DNA of 64,000 bases. Origin: Rhabdophis nuchalis. Lineage: Eukaryota > Chordata > Lepidosauria > Squamata > Natricidae. A program made the translations under genes and the position numbers. The notes under the pieces were generated by a model. That model was not told the origin of the DNA, searched no databases, and saw only the letters and a program-made list of their open reading frames with translations. The stretch is taken from NCBI GenBank assembly GCA_039707465.1, contig CM077643.1, positions 373,966,419 through 374,030,418 of the forward strand. Direction: 5' to 3'. This document shows, piece by piece, positions 32,716-44,584 of the stretch. Within the stretch, counting starts at the first letter, position 1; every line of letters starts with the position of its first letter.

Positions 32716-34780
32716 ACAAAATTAGGGAATTACAGAAGTGGGGAATGTGTCGGCATGATGTTACAGGACACAACAATATTCCTAAACTCTTGGATTTAAC
32801 CTAAGGTTTTTCTTTCTAACTTGTCCATTAAAAAGGTTTTTTGAAAAGTCGTGATGTCAGCTTCATTTGCACAACTGAAGCTTCATCCCTTTTTAAATAT
32901 GAATTGGACATGTGATATAGTAAGTATTAAAAGGGGAGGCTGATAATTGATTGTGTGAGTGCAGGTGCCATCTTGGCTTTTATTTATTGCCTATGTAAAC
33001 ACTTCCGCCTCTTTTTTCAGCAGGGAAACCAGTAAAAGTTATGAGTCAGTTTAAGGAGAGATTTGGTTCCTACTTCTTACATTTTAAGAGGGCAACAGGT
33101 TCTTTCCTTGTCCCATGATTGCGACTCTTTGGTTTTCTGAATAACAGAAGATTTCTAAGAAAAAGGTTTCATAGTTGAACGGAAAGCAACTTATTTTCAG
33201 TTACAAACTGCAGTGTAGTTTAATACAGATTCATCATAATTACATTTTTTTTTCATTTTTTTGCATGCCCATTTAGCAATTCACTTTCTTTATTCTTGAT
33301 GTGTTCAGTAGCTTCTCCTTTACTTCCAGGATCTTGTATGTCCTAAAAAATTCATCACAAAGCTTCTTCATGCCAAAGAAAAGATTGAATTTCAAGTCTT
33401 TCTTCATCTTAACTGACCATTCTTGTTCTCTCACCTTTCATTCAATGTCTCATTTTTTTATTATTCCTTGTTACCTGTACTTTTAATGACTATGTGAAGT
33501 ACGGTAGTTAATGGCTGATCTAAACCAAATTTTCAATGTCTTGGTCAAAGGGAGTACTACATCCACCACCTTTTCACTTATTAGTGGAGAGTAAGATTTT
33601 TCCCTTTCTCATTTTATGTGGAAAATGTCTGACTTTTGCTTCTGGGGAAGAAACTCTTACAAAGTGAGACACACACACTCACCTGACAAGGTAGTCCATT
33701 TTTTTCCATTGTTGCATGGTTGCATGCATCCAGCAACTGGATTTTGTAGAGAGAGAACAATATTTTACGGTCAACAATAGTTTTGCATTTCCATTTTTTT
33801 AACAAACTTCGTCAATAGGTGAAAAGCTGAAGGTAAACTCTGAAAGCTTTTAGAACAAATACAATATAATGACCTTTGTATGTAAGACTAATAGCGACAA
33901 ACTAACCAAGATATAGTAGAAACCTAAAAATAAGAAGGTTCATTTGGGTTGGTTTTCTCACAGCTGATACATTTTAAATTCAGGCTATTTATTTTGCACC
34001 GTTACTTAGCTTTTAATAAAGTTGTCTCTCTGTTTTCCCACTTTTCCCTTGCAATGCTTGCTAAACAGAAGTCAACATGTATTATAAACAAAAAATAAAA
34101 ATATGTCAGTTTCCCAGAATAGAAAAAAAAAAGCTAAAGCAACATTAGTAATCCATATTCATCTCGTCTTCTACCTTTGAACTTTCTGGACAATAAGAAG
34201 TCCAGTAATTTAGATAATTACTACAGGCACACACAGTTACCATTAATAAACAATGCACAATGTATTAGACACTCCTGACACTGTACCCTAAGAGAAGTTT
34301 GTACCACTCACCACATGTTCTATTTTCTCAAACAGCAAACTAGAAAGAACAGCAGTTGGTTAGAAAACAAGCATAAAGGAATCATTTTCCAACAAAAGTA
34401 TTTATTTCAGAAAAGAACAATATTTAGACTTTTTCTTATGTTCTCCTTGCAATATCAACCTAAGATGAACCTTGATATTTCTGGGAAGTGGGATGGATCT
34501 GAACATTCAATAGAAATGGTTATGAATAAATACCTCCAGGTTTTCTCAAATGAATGGAGAGAACTGATTGAAATAAACTCTCCTTCAAGTCAAGATGGTG
34601 ATTTCCTGGAAACATTTATATACTTTCCTTAGCAACAATATGAAAGTAGTTTCACTATCATTTTCTAGGATTTACTTTAATTTCCCAGTCCTGGACGTGG
34701 CTGGCTGTAGTTTTAAAACCAAGGACTATGACTCAGCAACTACAGCCAGTCAATCACACAACCCAAAATCAGACCAGGAC
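32716..34780. other. Unclassified, mostly AT-rich sequence
   Basis: No gene, splice-ordered exons or recognised repeat family were seen. Open frames are short and unsupported. Confidence 0.5.
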
Positions 34781-34836
34781 TCAGAAAGGTATTTAAAGGC
34801 CGGTGGTCCTTCCAGACAAGCACAATTCAAAGTGCA

Positions 34837-34870
34837 CTGAAGATGTCTCCTCAAATGGGGATGAAATGTT
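34837..34870 (+). ncRNA. Hammerhead-ribozyme-like motif 1
   Basis: CTGAAGA (34837-34843), one base, a 6-bp stem GTCTCC/GGGGAT around the loop TCAAAT, then GAAA and TGTT. The CUGANGA plus stem plus GAAA order is the hammerhead core through stem II. The identical layout with different paired stem sequences recurs at 35042 and 53140. Such motifs are known in the terminal repeats of Penelope-like retroelements. Cleavage activity is not shown. Confidence 0.5.
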
Positions 34871-34876
34871 GGCCAG

Positions 34877-34924
<48 letters not shown>

Positions 34925-34958
34925 GATAGATAGATGATAGATAGATAGATAGATAGAT
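34877..34958. repeat. (GATA)n microsatellite, array 1
   Basis: About 20 GATA units with two ATGA interruptions, directly after hammerhead-like motif 1. GATA arrays are the main part of the Bkm repeats classically described from snakes. Confidence 0.97.
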
Positions 34959-34964
34959 TCGTAG

Positions 34965-35049
34965 ATCTTCAGACTTCGGTCTGTGGTTATGAAGGTACCG
35001 CCTTAAGGAAGGGCAGCACCTTCGTAACCACAAACCGAAGCCTGAAGAT
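34965..35049. repeat. Inverted repeat, 32-bp arms
   Basis: Arm 34965-34996 pairs with 35018-35049 with three mismatches, around a 21-base centre. The right arm runs into the start of hammerhead-like motif 2, so the left arm is an inverted copy of the sequence just upstream of that motif. GATA arrays lie on both sides. Confidence 0.85.
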
Positions 35050-35075
35050 GGCAAGTGAGATCTTGCCGAAACGTT
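35042..35075 (+). ncRNA. Hammerhead-ribozyme-like motif 2
   Basis: CTGAAGA (35042-35048), one base, a perfect 6-bp stem GGCAAG/CTTGCC around the loop TGAGAT, then GAAA and CGTT. The spacing is exactly that of motifs 1 and 3. The short sequence after it, up to 35129, ends in GAATACAACAAGACCAGC and joins the next GATA array. Confidence 0.55.
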
Positions 35076-35129
35076 GCAAAAACAATTCCATGCTTACATG
35101 GGAAAACACCCGAATACAACAAGACCAGC

Positions 35130-35469
<340 letters not shown>

Positions 35470-36339
35470 ACACTACATACTAGGCAAAGAAAAGGCAGTC
35501 ATCTAAAACAACATGAATTGAATTATGATTAGACAATTATGAAAATGTCTAAAATGTGATTGAAAGGCCAAGGAGAAGTCTTCTCCTGGCCCTGAAATGA
35601 TGTTAATGTGGGCATCCATTGGGGATGGCATTCTATAAATGAGGTGCTGCCACAGTAAAGTCACTTTTCTTTGTTGAGACCCATCTTCTCTCCACTTGAA
35701 AAGGGACCTTTAGGACTTAAAGCCTTCTAATACTATGCTATTAAATAAGATGAAGCCATTGCTAAACAATGAGCAAGATTACTTACCAATCCCATTCCTT
35801 CTGCAACTGGGAAATAGTCTCAGATAAAAAGCTGTTTTCCATTGTCTTAACAATAACAACAAAAATTGAAAAGGTAGTCACTGAGTTTCTGTGATGTCTG
35901 TCATTCTTTCACTACCAGTTTTAAATTAACAAGTTCTAATGAGGAAGAAGGCAGCCAGACAGTCTTAACTGAAGTCCTGTCAGGAGCAAAAGTTCAGGAC
36001 CACGAGAAGTTCCAATTAAACTGATTTATTTTTAATTATGCCTATGCACAAGAGTCTACTCAACTAATGGGTAGCACTATCTTGGCATTAGTTAAAGATC
36101 AGTGAATTTAACAGCTGAACCCTTTGTGGCTATGTAAAGACTCTAGGCTGATTCCTCTTTTGACTTTGCCCTCAGGTTCTGCTACTAATCCTACAAGTCC
36201 CTTCTGTCCGTCCATCCATCCATCTCTCTCTGTGCGTGTATGCAAGCCTTTAACCAATGTTTAAACCACTGATTTAATGGAAGGGGAGCAATGCTGATAT
36301 GTCTGAAACAGCAATTTAAGTAATCATGGCAACTGAAAT
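35470..36339. other. Unclassified intergenic sequence
   Basis: No gene or repeat family recognised. Confidence 0.5.
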
Positions 36340-36340
36340 C

Positions 36341-36560
36341 CTGCTAAAGTGAAAATACATTTCAGATTAACAGAGTTGAAAGGGACATTGTAGGTCATCT
36401 GGTTCAACCCCTCACCCAAGCAGGACAAATGGCAGTCCAATCTCTTCTTGAAAGTCTCCAGTGATGAAGCTCCCACAACTTTTGAAGGCAAGTGATTCCA
36501 TGGATTGATTGTTCTCACTGTCACAAAATAGTTGCCTACATAAATATATTCCCCTTTCAA
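36341..36560 (-). mobile_element. CR1 LINE 3' end fragment
   Basis: Reverse strand encodes TVRTINPWNHLPSKVV and a last block ending RLDCHLS, then the CR1 3' UTR (AGAGTTGAAAGGGACATTGT near 36371). 36561-37178 shows no gene. Confidence 0.8.
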
Positions 36561-37178
36561 ATTATCTTCTTACACTTGCTGACCCATTTAATCAATTCTA
36601 GTTTAAGTGCATCTTTGGGAATTGATTAGAAGCGACAAAATATTATAAAGTGGTAAAAGATAATACCTGTCTAACATAGGAAGGAGAAAACCTGACAAGG
36701 AGCTTGGCCTAGTAAAATAGCTTCAGCATGTTAAAAACCATTGACCTGGTGCAAAGAAGTATAATTCTAGGAAAAGCTTCAATAGTTCCATAAAACAAAA
36801 GTGAAACCTTCAGCAATACAAATGAGAACAGAGAAGTTAATCCCTGCATTACCCAATGCTTGATGGATTATGGTTATTAAACAAAAGGGAAATTCAAGCT
36901 ACTAAATAGGGGTATTATATTGCTGTGGGCTGCTTTGACTCATGCAAACAGGATCATTATGTAACCTTTGCCTTGCTCTTCTTGAGCAAGCAAAATCTTG
37001 CATTCTCCTCCCCCTGTATTTACAAGAAACAAGACATTTTACCGTAAACTGGGCTGAATACAGAGAAGTGGGTTTGTTTTCTCTCCCTTTAGATACAACA
37101 AAGAGATTTAGAAACTGGGTTGCTTTACAAAAAACATTTCAGCTGACTTAGTTTCACATTTTAGCCATTATATTATTT

Positions 37179-37574
37179 CAGGGGTGGCTTCAAAAATTTC
37201 AGCAATGGGTTCTCTGCCCAATTTCTGGGTAGGTGTGGCCATGATGGGCATGGCCTAATCAGCCTCCTGCACCACAGTGAGGGGGGGGGACAGTTTTCAC
37301 CCTCTTGAGTCTCTGGGAGGGTGAAAACTGCCTCCCCCAGGCTCCAGAGTCCCTCCAGAACTTCCAGGAGGCCCATTTCCCCCTCTCCCTGAGCCTCCAT
37401 GTGGGCCCTGCCCTTATCTCACATCCAAAACAGGCTGCCTGGAGTCTCTTGGGGGGGTCAGGGCGGGGTGGGGCGGGGCCAGCCAGGGGTGGGATTTGGA
37501 AGTTCTCCGAACCGGCCATAACATTAGCTATGGGTTCTCCTGAACCTGGGTGAACCCGTAGCAGCCCACCCTTG
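37179..37574. mobile_element. hAT-type miniature element (396 bp)
   Basis: Ends are CAGGGGTGGCTTC and, inverted, GCAGCCCACCCTTG. Perfect 8-bp direct repeats TATTATTT flank it at 37171-37178 and 37575-37582. Same family as 19734-20601. Confidence 0.88.
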
Positions 37575-37852
37575 TATTATTTGAAATCCATAATTTACCC
37601 GAGATTATGCCTTTTAAGAAAGAATGTACATAAATCAGTTTGCAGTCAAAATGGATCTCCACCAAGGTCCATAAAGCTTTAATGATCAGAAATCAAAAAT
37701 ATATGAGATGAGCTTCTGAGGTGAGTCATGGTTAAGTAAAGATGTCTCCTCAAACAAGCAGAGACAATGGCCACTGTGGAGGAAAAAATGACCAGTGAAT
37801 TGAATGGTCCTTCAAATCTCTCAGAGGGAGAGATTGCACCCACAAATGCTTT

Positions 37853-37890
37853 GAATGACAGCTCCTCAAAAGGAGGAGGAGCTGTCATTC
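37853..37890. repeat. Short hairpin, 15-bp perfect arms
   Basis: GAATGACAGCTCCTC pairs exactly with GAGGAGCTGTCATTC around an 8-base loop. No terminator role is expected in this genome. Function unknown. Confidence 0.85.
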
Positions 37891-37918
37891 TACAACATGT
37901 AAAACTGTAGTCTCCCAT

Positions 37919-38403
37919 TTATTTATTTATTTATTTATTTGATTTATATCCCGCCCTTCTCCAGAAGGACCCAGGGCGGCGCACAGGAATTTAAAATACA
38001 TACAAAATAATACAAAAAATTTAAAAACCTATTAAATATCAGCCCTGTGCTAAAACCAGTTAAAATCCCCAATTAAAACTATCTACATTAGTCCCAGTGG
38101 AGGTTATGTTAGGCCGGCTTGATGAAAGAGGCGTTTTTTTAAACACTGGCGGAAGAGGTGGAGGTCAGTGATGGTACGGAGTTCTGGGGGTAGGTCGTTC
38201 CATAGGGTAGGGCCCGCCACAGAGAAGGCCCTTCTCCTGGGTGTCGCCAGTCGGCATTGTCCGGCCGACGGCACCCTGAGCAGGGTCTCTCTGTGGGAGC
38301 ATATCGGTCTAAGGGATGTATGGGGCAGGAGACGGTCTCGCATATAACTAGGTCCCGAGCCATGGAGCGCTTTGAAGATGGTCGTCAAAACCTTGAAGCG
38401 CAT
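37919..38403 (-). mobile_element. L2-like LINE 3' fragment
   Basis: Starts with TTTA units and the tail GGACCCAGGGCGGCGCACAGG. The reverse strand then encodes the last RT block ([20 protein letters not shown] to [12 protein letters not shown]). It is open over about 100 codons, so it is a fairly recent copy. Confidence 0.88.
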
Positions 38404-38681
38404 GTATTGTGTGCCAGGAACTACAGTAGTCATCTTTGCCCTCTGCAGCAGTAGAACCTTTCATAAGGACACTAAGCTAGTCAGCTTTCTAACCAGAATT
38501 GGAAATGTTCAATGTAACAATTTTATGGATATTAAAGACCTAATTTGACACATGAAAAGTTTTACTTTCTGTGGATTTAAAAAATTTTAAACTGAGATTT
38601 AAGAATGTAAAATAATGTAAAATTAGCAAAAGGATTTTGATTTAAGAAAGTTTTAAATAGATTGGGAGACCAGAGAGGTTT

Positions 38682-39249
38682 TGTTGTGGCCCACCAGTGG
38701 CCAGCGGAGCTGGCAGCAGATTCAGACAGTGAGGAGGTTGGGGAGGAACATGGGCCAGTCCTGGAGTCTGGGGAAGGCTCTGACGAGTGCTCTGTAGCGG
38801 AGGCAGAGATGGGGCCAGGGCCATCTGACAGTTATCAGTTGCCTTCGGAATCAGACATCAGTGAGGCAGACAAACAGCTGGAGCCTGTGTGCGCATGCGC
38901 AGAGTTGCCAGATAAAGTGAAAAGTTAAGGAGCAAGGGTCAACTTGGGAGTAAAGCCATAGATGGATGGTGCATGGCCCCTCCCATAGGGAATAAAAGAA
39001 GACCAAAAGGGGAAGGGTGTTTGCAGGAGACAATTAGTTCATTCCTGCATTCTTGCCAAGTATTGCAGCATCTGAAAGATATCGGCCTGACCACTCACTC
39101 TCTAAGCCTGATAAAAGTCAGTAATTGTGACTTATCTTGAAAGACTGTGGGCTGGAACTTTGCTGGAGGAATTCACTGTAAATTAAATAAAAGGAATTTA
39201 TCGGGACAAGGACTTGACTTTGTGCCGCTGAGGAAACCTAGGTCAGACA
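38682..39249 (+). mobile_element. Solo LTR (568 bp)
   Basis: Starts TGTTGTGGCC and ends GGTCAGACA (TGT...ACA ends), with a perfect 5-bp direct repeat GGTTT on each side (38677-38681, 39250-39254). An AATAAA-type signal near 39186 and a possible TATA-like AATAAAAG near 38990 fit an LTR read on the + strand. No internal retroviral or Gypsy genes lie next to it, so it is a recombination remnant. A 5-bp duplication fits Gypsy or an endogenous retrovirus; I cannot decide. Confidence 0.75.
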
Positions 39250-39254
39250 GGTTT

Positions 39255-40818
39255 AGAATATTGTTTATTTTTGCTGTAAGGCTTGAAAAGCAAGTATGTA
39301 ATATTTATAATCTAATTAAATATTTACATGGGAAATGATTGAAATGGAACTAAGTCTTGATGAATGTCGTGTGCAAGCTGCAAATAGGCAAAAGGGGGAA
39401 ATATAGGATCAGGCAGAAAAGAGTTAAAGAGGCTGTTAGCTAACTTTTTTATCTTAAAGGGTTGGGTTTTTTTACATATAGGTTTAAATACACATTGTAA
39501 CGGATAAACTTTTAAAAGATGAGCTTTTTTAAAAAAAAAACTTTAATTTCACATAGACATTATTGCGTTTGAAGATATGGAAAACAATTAAATTGACACT
39601 ACTGAAATGGGAACCAAAAAGATAAATCAAGAAAACAATTTAGATAGGAACCAGTTGTGACAAGAAATTCTGTATGATGCCTCTTTATGAGGTTTGAAGA
39701 CTCTTTTTAAATGCCAAAGAATGATGAAGGATCAAATCCTGCAATGTCATAGGGTTTAAAGGTCGAGATTTTTCAGGGCAAAGAGAAGGAATATAAAGTT
39801 GAATTACTTGACCAGAGATAAGCTGTTTGATGCATCTGGTAGCTCATAATGGACTTTTTACTGAACTTGGATTTGAATTTGATTTGAAAAGATGATGATT
39901 TCTGTATTGTATATAGATAAGAGTTGGGCTACGTGAGAAGTTTATGTATATATTGCTTGACTGTTCGTTCAGAAATAACATGTTTTCATTACTTCCCTCA
40001 TTTTTAAAAAAGAAAAAAATTTTAAAACCCGCACAATTGGTTCAATAGTTGCCCTTCCCCACAACAGTTTTCAGTCCAGATTATACTGTAACTTACAGGA
40101 AAATTGTTTGTTCTCCCCAACCTCGAGATATGGTGATCTGCTATCTAACTCCAGCCCCTTTCGGAAAATAATGATGCAATAGCAAGATTAGATTTCTGAG
40201 CAAACAACTCCTCCCACCCCGTTGCCAAGCAGCTGCTGGCAACAACAGCACTGTAACAGTAGCTTCCATTTCAAGGGAATCCATGATGAAGGGCTTCAGC
40301 ATTGGCCCTTAAGGGACTAGCAGACTTCTCTGGCATTACATGTGAAGAAATATATCCCATCTTTGTTGCAGATCTTTGCATTCATACGTCTATGAATTTT
40401 AACATTCTAGCTAGGAGCACTCAAACAGCAAAGTGCAGGACAGGAAGCCAGATCAACCTATCAAGCACACAGGATATGCTCCTCTGCACAAGATGCAGTT
40501 GGGATTTGGGATGTGTTTGCATCAGCCTGTTTGTGGCCATCTGCAACCTATGCTTATTCATCAATTCCTTCGCAGTGTAGGTATGCAGCTAAGCTATGGG
40601 AATTTCAGGCAACTCTAAATCAACCTTCTTATGCATAGATGCAAGCTACATTTAATGTTAAGTGGAAAACAAATGGACTGGCCTGGATGTATCTGAGGCA
40701 TAGGCAGAATTTTCTGGATCCCATTTGTGAATTGGAGATCCTGCCACAACTACCAAGAAGGAAAGCATTATCATTCCATGTAATGTCATATGATTAAGCT
40801 GGTGTACACAAAACACTA
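39255..40818. other. AT-rich unclassified sequence
   Basis: No gene seen. The AT-rich stretches on both sides of the solo LTR (38441-38676 and 39255-40030) could be one older element that the LTR entered, but I cannot identify it. Confidence 0.4.
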
Positions 40819-41194
40819 CAGGTAGCCTTTGATTTATAACCATTTATTAGTGACCGTTCAAAGTTACATGACATTGAAAAAAAGGGACTTATGACCAATA
40901 CTTGCACTTATGTCCTTTGTACTGTTCCCAGAATTATGTGATCAAAATGTGGATGCTTGGCATCTAGCATGTATTTACCAATGCTGCAACATCCTAGGTG
41001 ATTTGTGATTTTCATTTACAATCTTCCCAAACGACTTCCGACAAACAAAATCAATGAGGGACGCTGGATTTGCTTAACGGCTGCATGATTTGCCTAACGA
41101 CCATGGCAAATCATGTGCAATTCATTTAACAACCACCTTGTTTGCCAATGGAAATTCTGGTCCCAGTTGTCGTCAGAAGTTGTGGGCTACTTAT
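40819..41194. mobile_element. TA-flanked DNA miniature element, family T (degraded)
   Basis: Starts CAGGTAGCCTTTGAT after TA. The internal order matches, in reverse orientation, the copy at 20854-21235. The far end (GTTGTGGGCTACTTATA) is decayed. Confidence 0.6.
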
Positions 41195-42171
41195 ACATAT
41201 GCTTGAAACCTGCTATAGTATTTTCTTTGCAAAGTTTGTGTAAGATTTTATCTGAGCAAATAGTTTTTAAGATTTATGTTTAAGAATTGGAAAGGGCCGA
41301 CTTCATTTCCGGTTTCCGAAGGCGACGGACGTGCTCCGCGCTCTGTCCACCGCTTGCTGTACCGGTGGGCTCCTTTGGGAGCACAGGAGATTCTGAGGGA
41401 GTCTCTTGCCGTAGGGACGGCTCGCTGGGACCCCCCAGCCTGGCAGCGGCCGGTGACATGCTCCCAGCCTCGCCCTAGGAGCTGGCGAGCAGAAAGGGGG
41501 GGGCAAACCTTGCCTCTTCGCCGGATGGATCCCGGGAAAAACAAACAGAATGAAAAGAGTAGCTGAAATGCCGGAGGTGGAGGGCGCTCCCTAATTTCCT
41601 GGGTTGCTGATGAAGGATAAGCGATAGGACACTGTAAGTTCCAGTTCAATCAATTTTAAATGGAGATTGGAGGGAGGAGTTTTTCTCGTTTAACCCCCCC
41701 CCCTCGGACGAAGCGTCAATCAAACGATCCCTCTCCATTGGAATGGACTAACTTGCTATTTGAACTAACTATGGAAAAGAATTGTATCGTATCACAGTTG
41801 CAACTATTTCTCGGGGAGCTCTTTTTAAAAAAAAAGAAATAAATGGAACTTTCACTTTTCTTCCTGTCAGAAGGCGGGGCAAGATGGCTTCTCTTTGTTC
41901 TCCGCTTATAACTCCCTTGCATTGGTGAAGCTTTTCCCTCCATAATTACCATCAAAGGATTTGAAACTTTTTACTTTTAACATTCCTCCCAGAGATTCCC
42001 AAGTCTCTCCCAATACGTGGACTCCTGGATGTGGATTGCAAGATTTTTTTTCTCTTAAGTGAACTCTTAAGACTGGACTCTCATTCGGATTACTCTGATA
42101 CCTCGGACTGTCTCGGTCGTCCGCTTCTCCGGCGCCATTTCTTTATCAACTTAGAAATTAGAACTGACACA

Positions 42172-43103
42172 ATGGCTTTTAGAAAGCCACCACGGCTGAG
42201 GATGGGGCAGAAGTCAACTTCCGCCCCATCCTCAGCCGTCTCCAGCCTGACTATGCAGCCGAAGATTTCTTCACTTCTACAGAAAGAATCTGCTGGAGAG
42301 GGCTTACAGGAACTATCGGTTATAGAAATGTTTCGGGAAATAATGAAAAACATGAATGAAATGTGGAAAGAATTGACAGATTTAACATTAGAACTCAGGG
42401 AAACACAATGAAGTACAACGGAAAATAAACAAAAAGTTGGGAAGTTAGAGGAGGGGGCGTCCGAGATGGGGGAAGAGGTTAAGGAGATCCGGAGGGAGAG
42501 TCTAGAATTAGGAGCTCATATGACTAAAATTGAATTTGAAAGAATGTCTTTTTTTCTCAGGTTCCAGAATATACCAGAGTCAGAAAATGAAGATCTCAAA
42601 GATGTTATGAGTACAATGTTAGCAAAATACCTTAAAAGAGATAAAGAACAACTCTGGTGGGATATGGACCTGGTTTATAGAATTAATTCAGCCTATGCTA
42701 GGATGCATAACGTACCAAGAGACGTTCATGTTAAATTTCTTAGGAGATCCACAAGGGATGAGATATTGAGGGCTCAACGGGATGGAATCTTAAAGTATCA
42801 AGATAAAGAAATAATCATTTTGAAACAAATTCCGAAAAAAATTAGAGAAATAACAAGTATTCCTTCTTGTCTAAGAAATTATACAAAAAAGGAATCTGGT
42901 TCAAGTGGTTATTGCCAGAGGGAATGCTGATCTTCTGGGAGGGGGTTAGAGTAAAAATTAAAACACTAAGTGAGGCGGAGGCATTTATTCAAAAACATTA
43001 TCCCCAGTTGGGAGGCGAAGATGGGGGAACAAGGGGAGCAACGGCCCCGCCCGGGGACAGGGAAGAAGAGTCAGTTGCGAAAAGACTTAGATCTCAAAAA
43101 TGA
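42172..43103 (+). pseudogene. L1-type ORF1, copy 2 (one stop, one frameshift)
   Basis: Starts at ATG 42172 (MAFRKPPRLRMGQKSTSAP) and parallels copy 1 throughout. TGA at 42409-42411 interrupts the coiled-coil region. The RRM-like and C-terminal parts then continue (SFFLRFQNIPE, VHVKFLRRSTRDEILRAQRD, ILKQIPKKIREI) until a frameshift near 42860. The rest (KKLYKKGIWFKWLLPEGMLI) runs to the stop at 43101-43103 and ends VAKRLRSQK. About 310 codons if continuous. The two breaks make this copy non-coding. Confidence 0.82.
42192..42239. repeat. 17-bp perfect inverted repeat inside ORF1 copy 2
   Basis: ACGGCTGAGGATGGGGC (42192-42208) is the exact reverse complement of 42223-42239, with a 14-base loop. 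Copy 1 has no such hairpin at the aligned place. Confidence 0.9.
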
Positions 43104-43366
43104 TTTTATTTAAAATCCTATTGTAATTGTTGATACAAGATAAAATGGCAAAGAAAAAGATGATTGAATATATGGACTGTACAATGTAACCTTTATATAT
43201 GCCTATCCTTTACTTTTAAAATTGTACATTTATGAAGTTTTGAGAGGGCCACCACCAACGGCAGGGAAGCTACCAAAATGATATTCTCAATCTATATCTT
43301 TTTCCCTGTATAAATTTTGAAAACCAATAAAAAAAATTCTTAAAAAATAAAAGAATTGGAAAGGGC

Positions 43367-43800
43367 CACTTGGGTCATCAAGTCCCACCCCTGCTCAATG
43401 CAGAAACACAAACTAAAGCATTCCCAACAGAGAATTGTTTAGTCTCCATCTGAACTCATCCAGTGAAGGTTGAGTTCAACAATTCACTGGGTAACTGATT
43501 TCCCAGCAAACTCTTCTTACTACTGAGACATTTTTCCAGTTTATTAGAGCCTGCCTTCAAATAACTAAAATCCATTATTTTATACCCTGTTAGGAATAAT
43601 AGAATATTAACCAACTGAGCGACAGCATTTTAAATACTTGAAGAATATTATTCTGATCCACAATCTTCTCAAGGCTCAGTATACTGTAGTCAGCTCCTTC
43701 AATCTTTTTACAGGATTTTTTAATTCCGAGCCCTCTCATTGTCCACACTGTCTCTCTCTAAACCTATTCCAATTAGTTTGAATTAAGCTTCATGCTTATG
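43367..43800 (-). mobile_element. Old CR1 LINE 3' fragment
   Basis: Reverse strand of a CR1 3' end; its outer part AGAATTGGAAAGGGCC is the target of the ORF1-only insertion. Downstream blocks (CTCATCCAGTGAAGG near 43456, CTCAAGGCTCAGTATACTG near 43670) follow the CR1 order but are decayed. Confidence 0.6.
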
Positions 43801-43984
43801 GAATGCTCCAATGTAATTAGAGTTAAACCAAATAGTCTAGCTTAGCCATTCATATTTTTGTATCCCTTTGATGTTTAAATGTATTTACGTCACATGCAGA
43901 GCTTCCTAAAACAAGTAAATTATTAGTAGCTGCATAGAATTTTAATCCAAGTAACTACTATCAAGTTCCCTCTCAGTTACTGAT

Positions 43985-44572
43985 AATTTAGTAATGATTA
44001 GTAACTGTGAGAGGGATCTTGGAATGCTAGTGACAGTCACTCAAATATGAGCCATTAGCATGCTGCAGCTGCCAAAAAAGCTAACACAGTCCTAGTCACT
44101 TAGAATCAAGATTCATGTGAAGTGTTAATAGCACTTTATGATGCTTTGATAAAATCACATTTAGAACATTGCATCTAATTTTGGTCCCCACAATATAAAA
44201 AAATATGTTGAGACTCTAGAAAAAGTACACAAATGAGCAACAAAGGTGATTAGGCTAAAACATATATAATTGCTGAAATTGGGTATGTCTAGTTTAATGA
44301 AAAGGATTAGGGGTGAAATGATAGCAGTGTTCCGATATCACAGGGACTGCCCCAGGGAAGGGGTAGTGGTATCAACCTATTTTCCAAAGCACCTGAGAGC
44401 AGGACAAGAAGCAATGGATGGAAATTGATCAAGGAGAGAAGCAACCTAGAACTATGGAGAAATTTCCCGACAGTTAGAACAATTAATCAGCGGAACAACT
44501 TGTCTCCAGAAGTTGGGAATGCTCCAAAACTTGTTAAGAGACTAGACAATCATTTATCTGAAATGATTTGAT
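43985..44572 (+). mobile_element. CR1 LINE ORF2 end, degraded
   Basis: Follows the same order as the CR1 at 10992-11865 on the opposite strand: RDLGMLVTVT-like start, LVRPHLEY-like centre, then GGKLIKERSNLELWRNFPTV-like end and LSEM at about 44565. Several stops and shifts. Confidence 0.75.
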
Positions 44573-44584
44573 CTAAAAATCAAA

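Larger units (their letters stand above)
41299..43349 (+). mobile_element. ORF1-only L1-clade element, copy 2 (HAL1-like)
   Basis: Same plan as copy 1: GC-rich 5' UTR (start GACTTCATTTCCGG), one ORF1, a 240-base 3' UTR ending with CCAATAAAAAAAATTC and an A-rich tail. The 17-bp direct repeat AAGAATTGGAAAGGGCC flanks it (41282-41298 and 43350-43366). It inserted into a CR1 3' end. No ORF2 sequence is present. The 5' UTR block GGCGACGGACG and the motif AGATGG near 41882 correspond to copy 1 sequences. Confidence 0.78.

Noticed and set aside
38662..38928. Acidic 88-codon frame on +
   Set aside because: Lies within the solo LTR and has no domain; judged chance coding in U3.
42031..42411. Reading the first part of ORF1 copy 2 as a complete small protein
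   Set aside because: Alignment with copy 1 shows the TGA at 42409 is an internal break.
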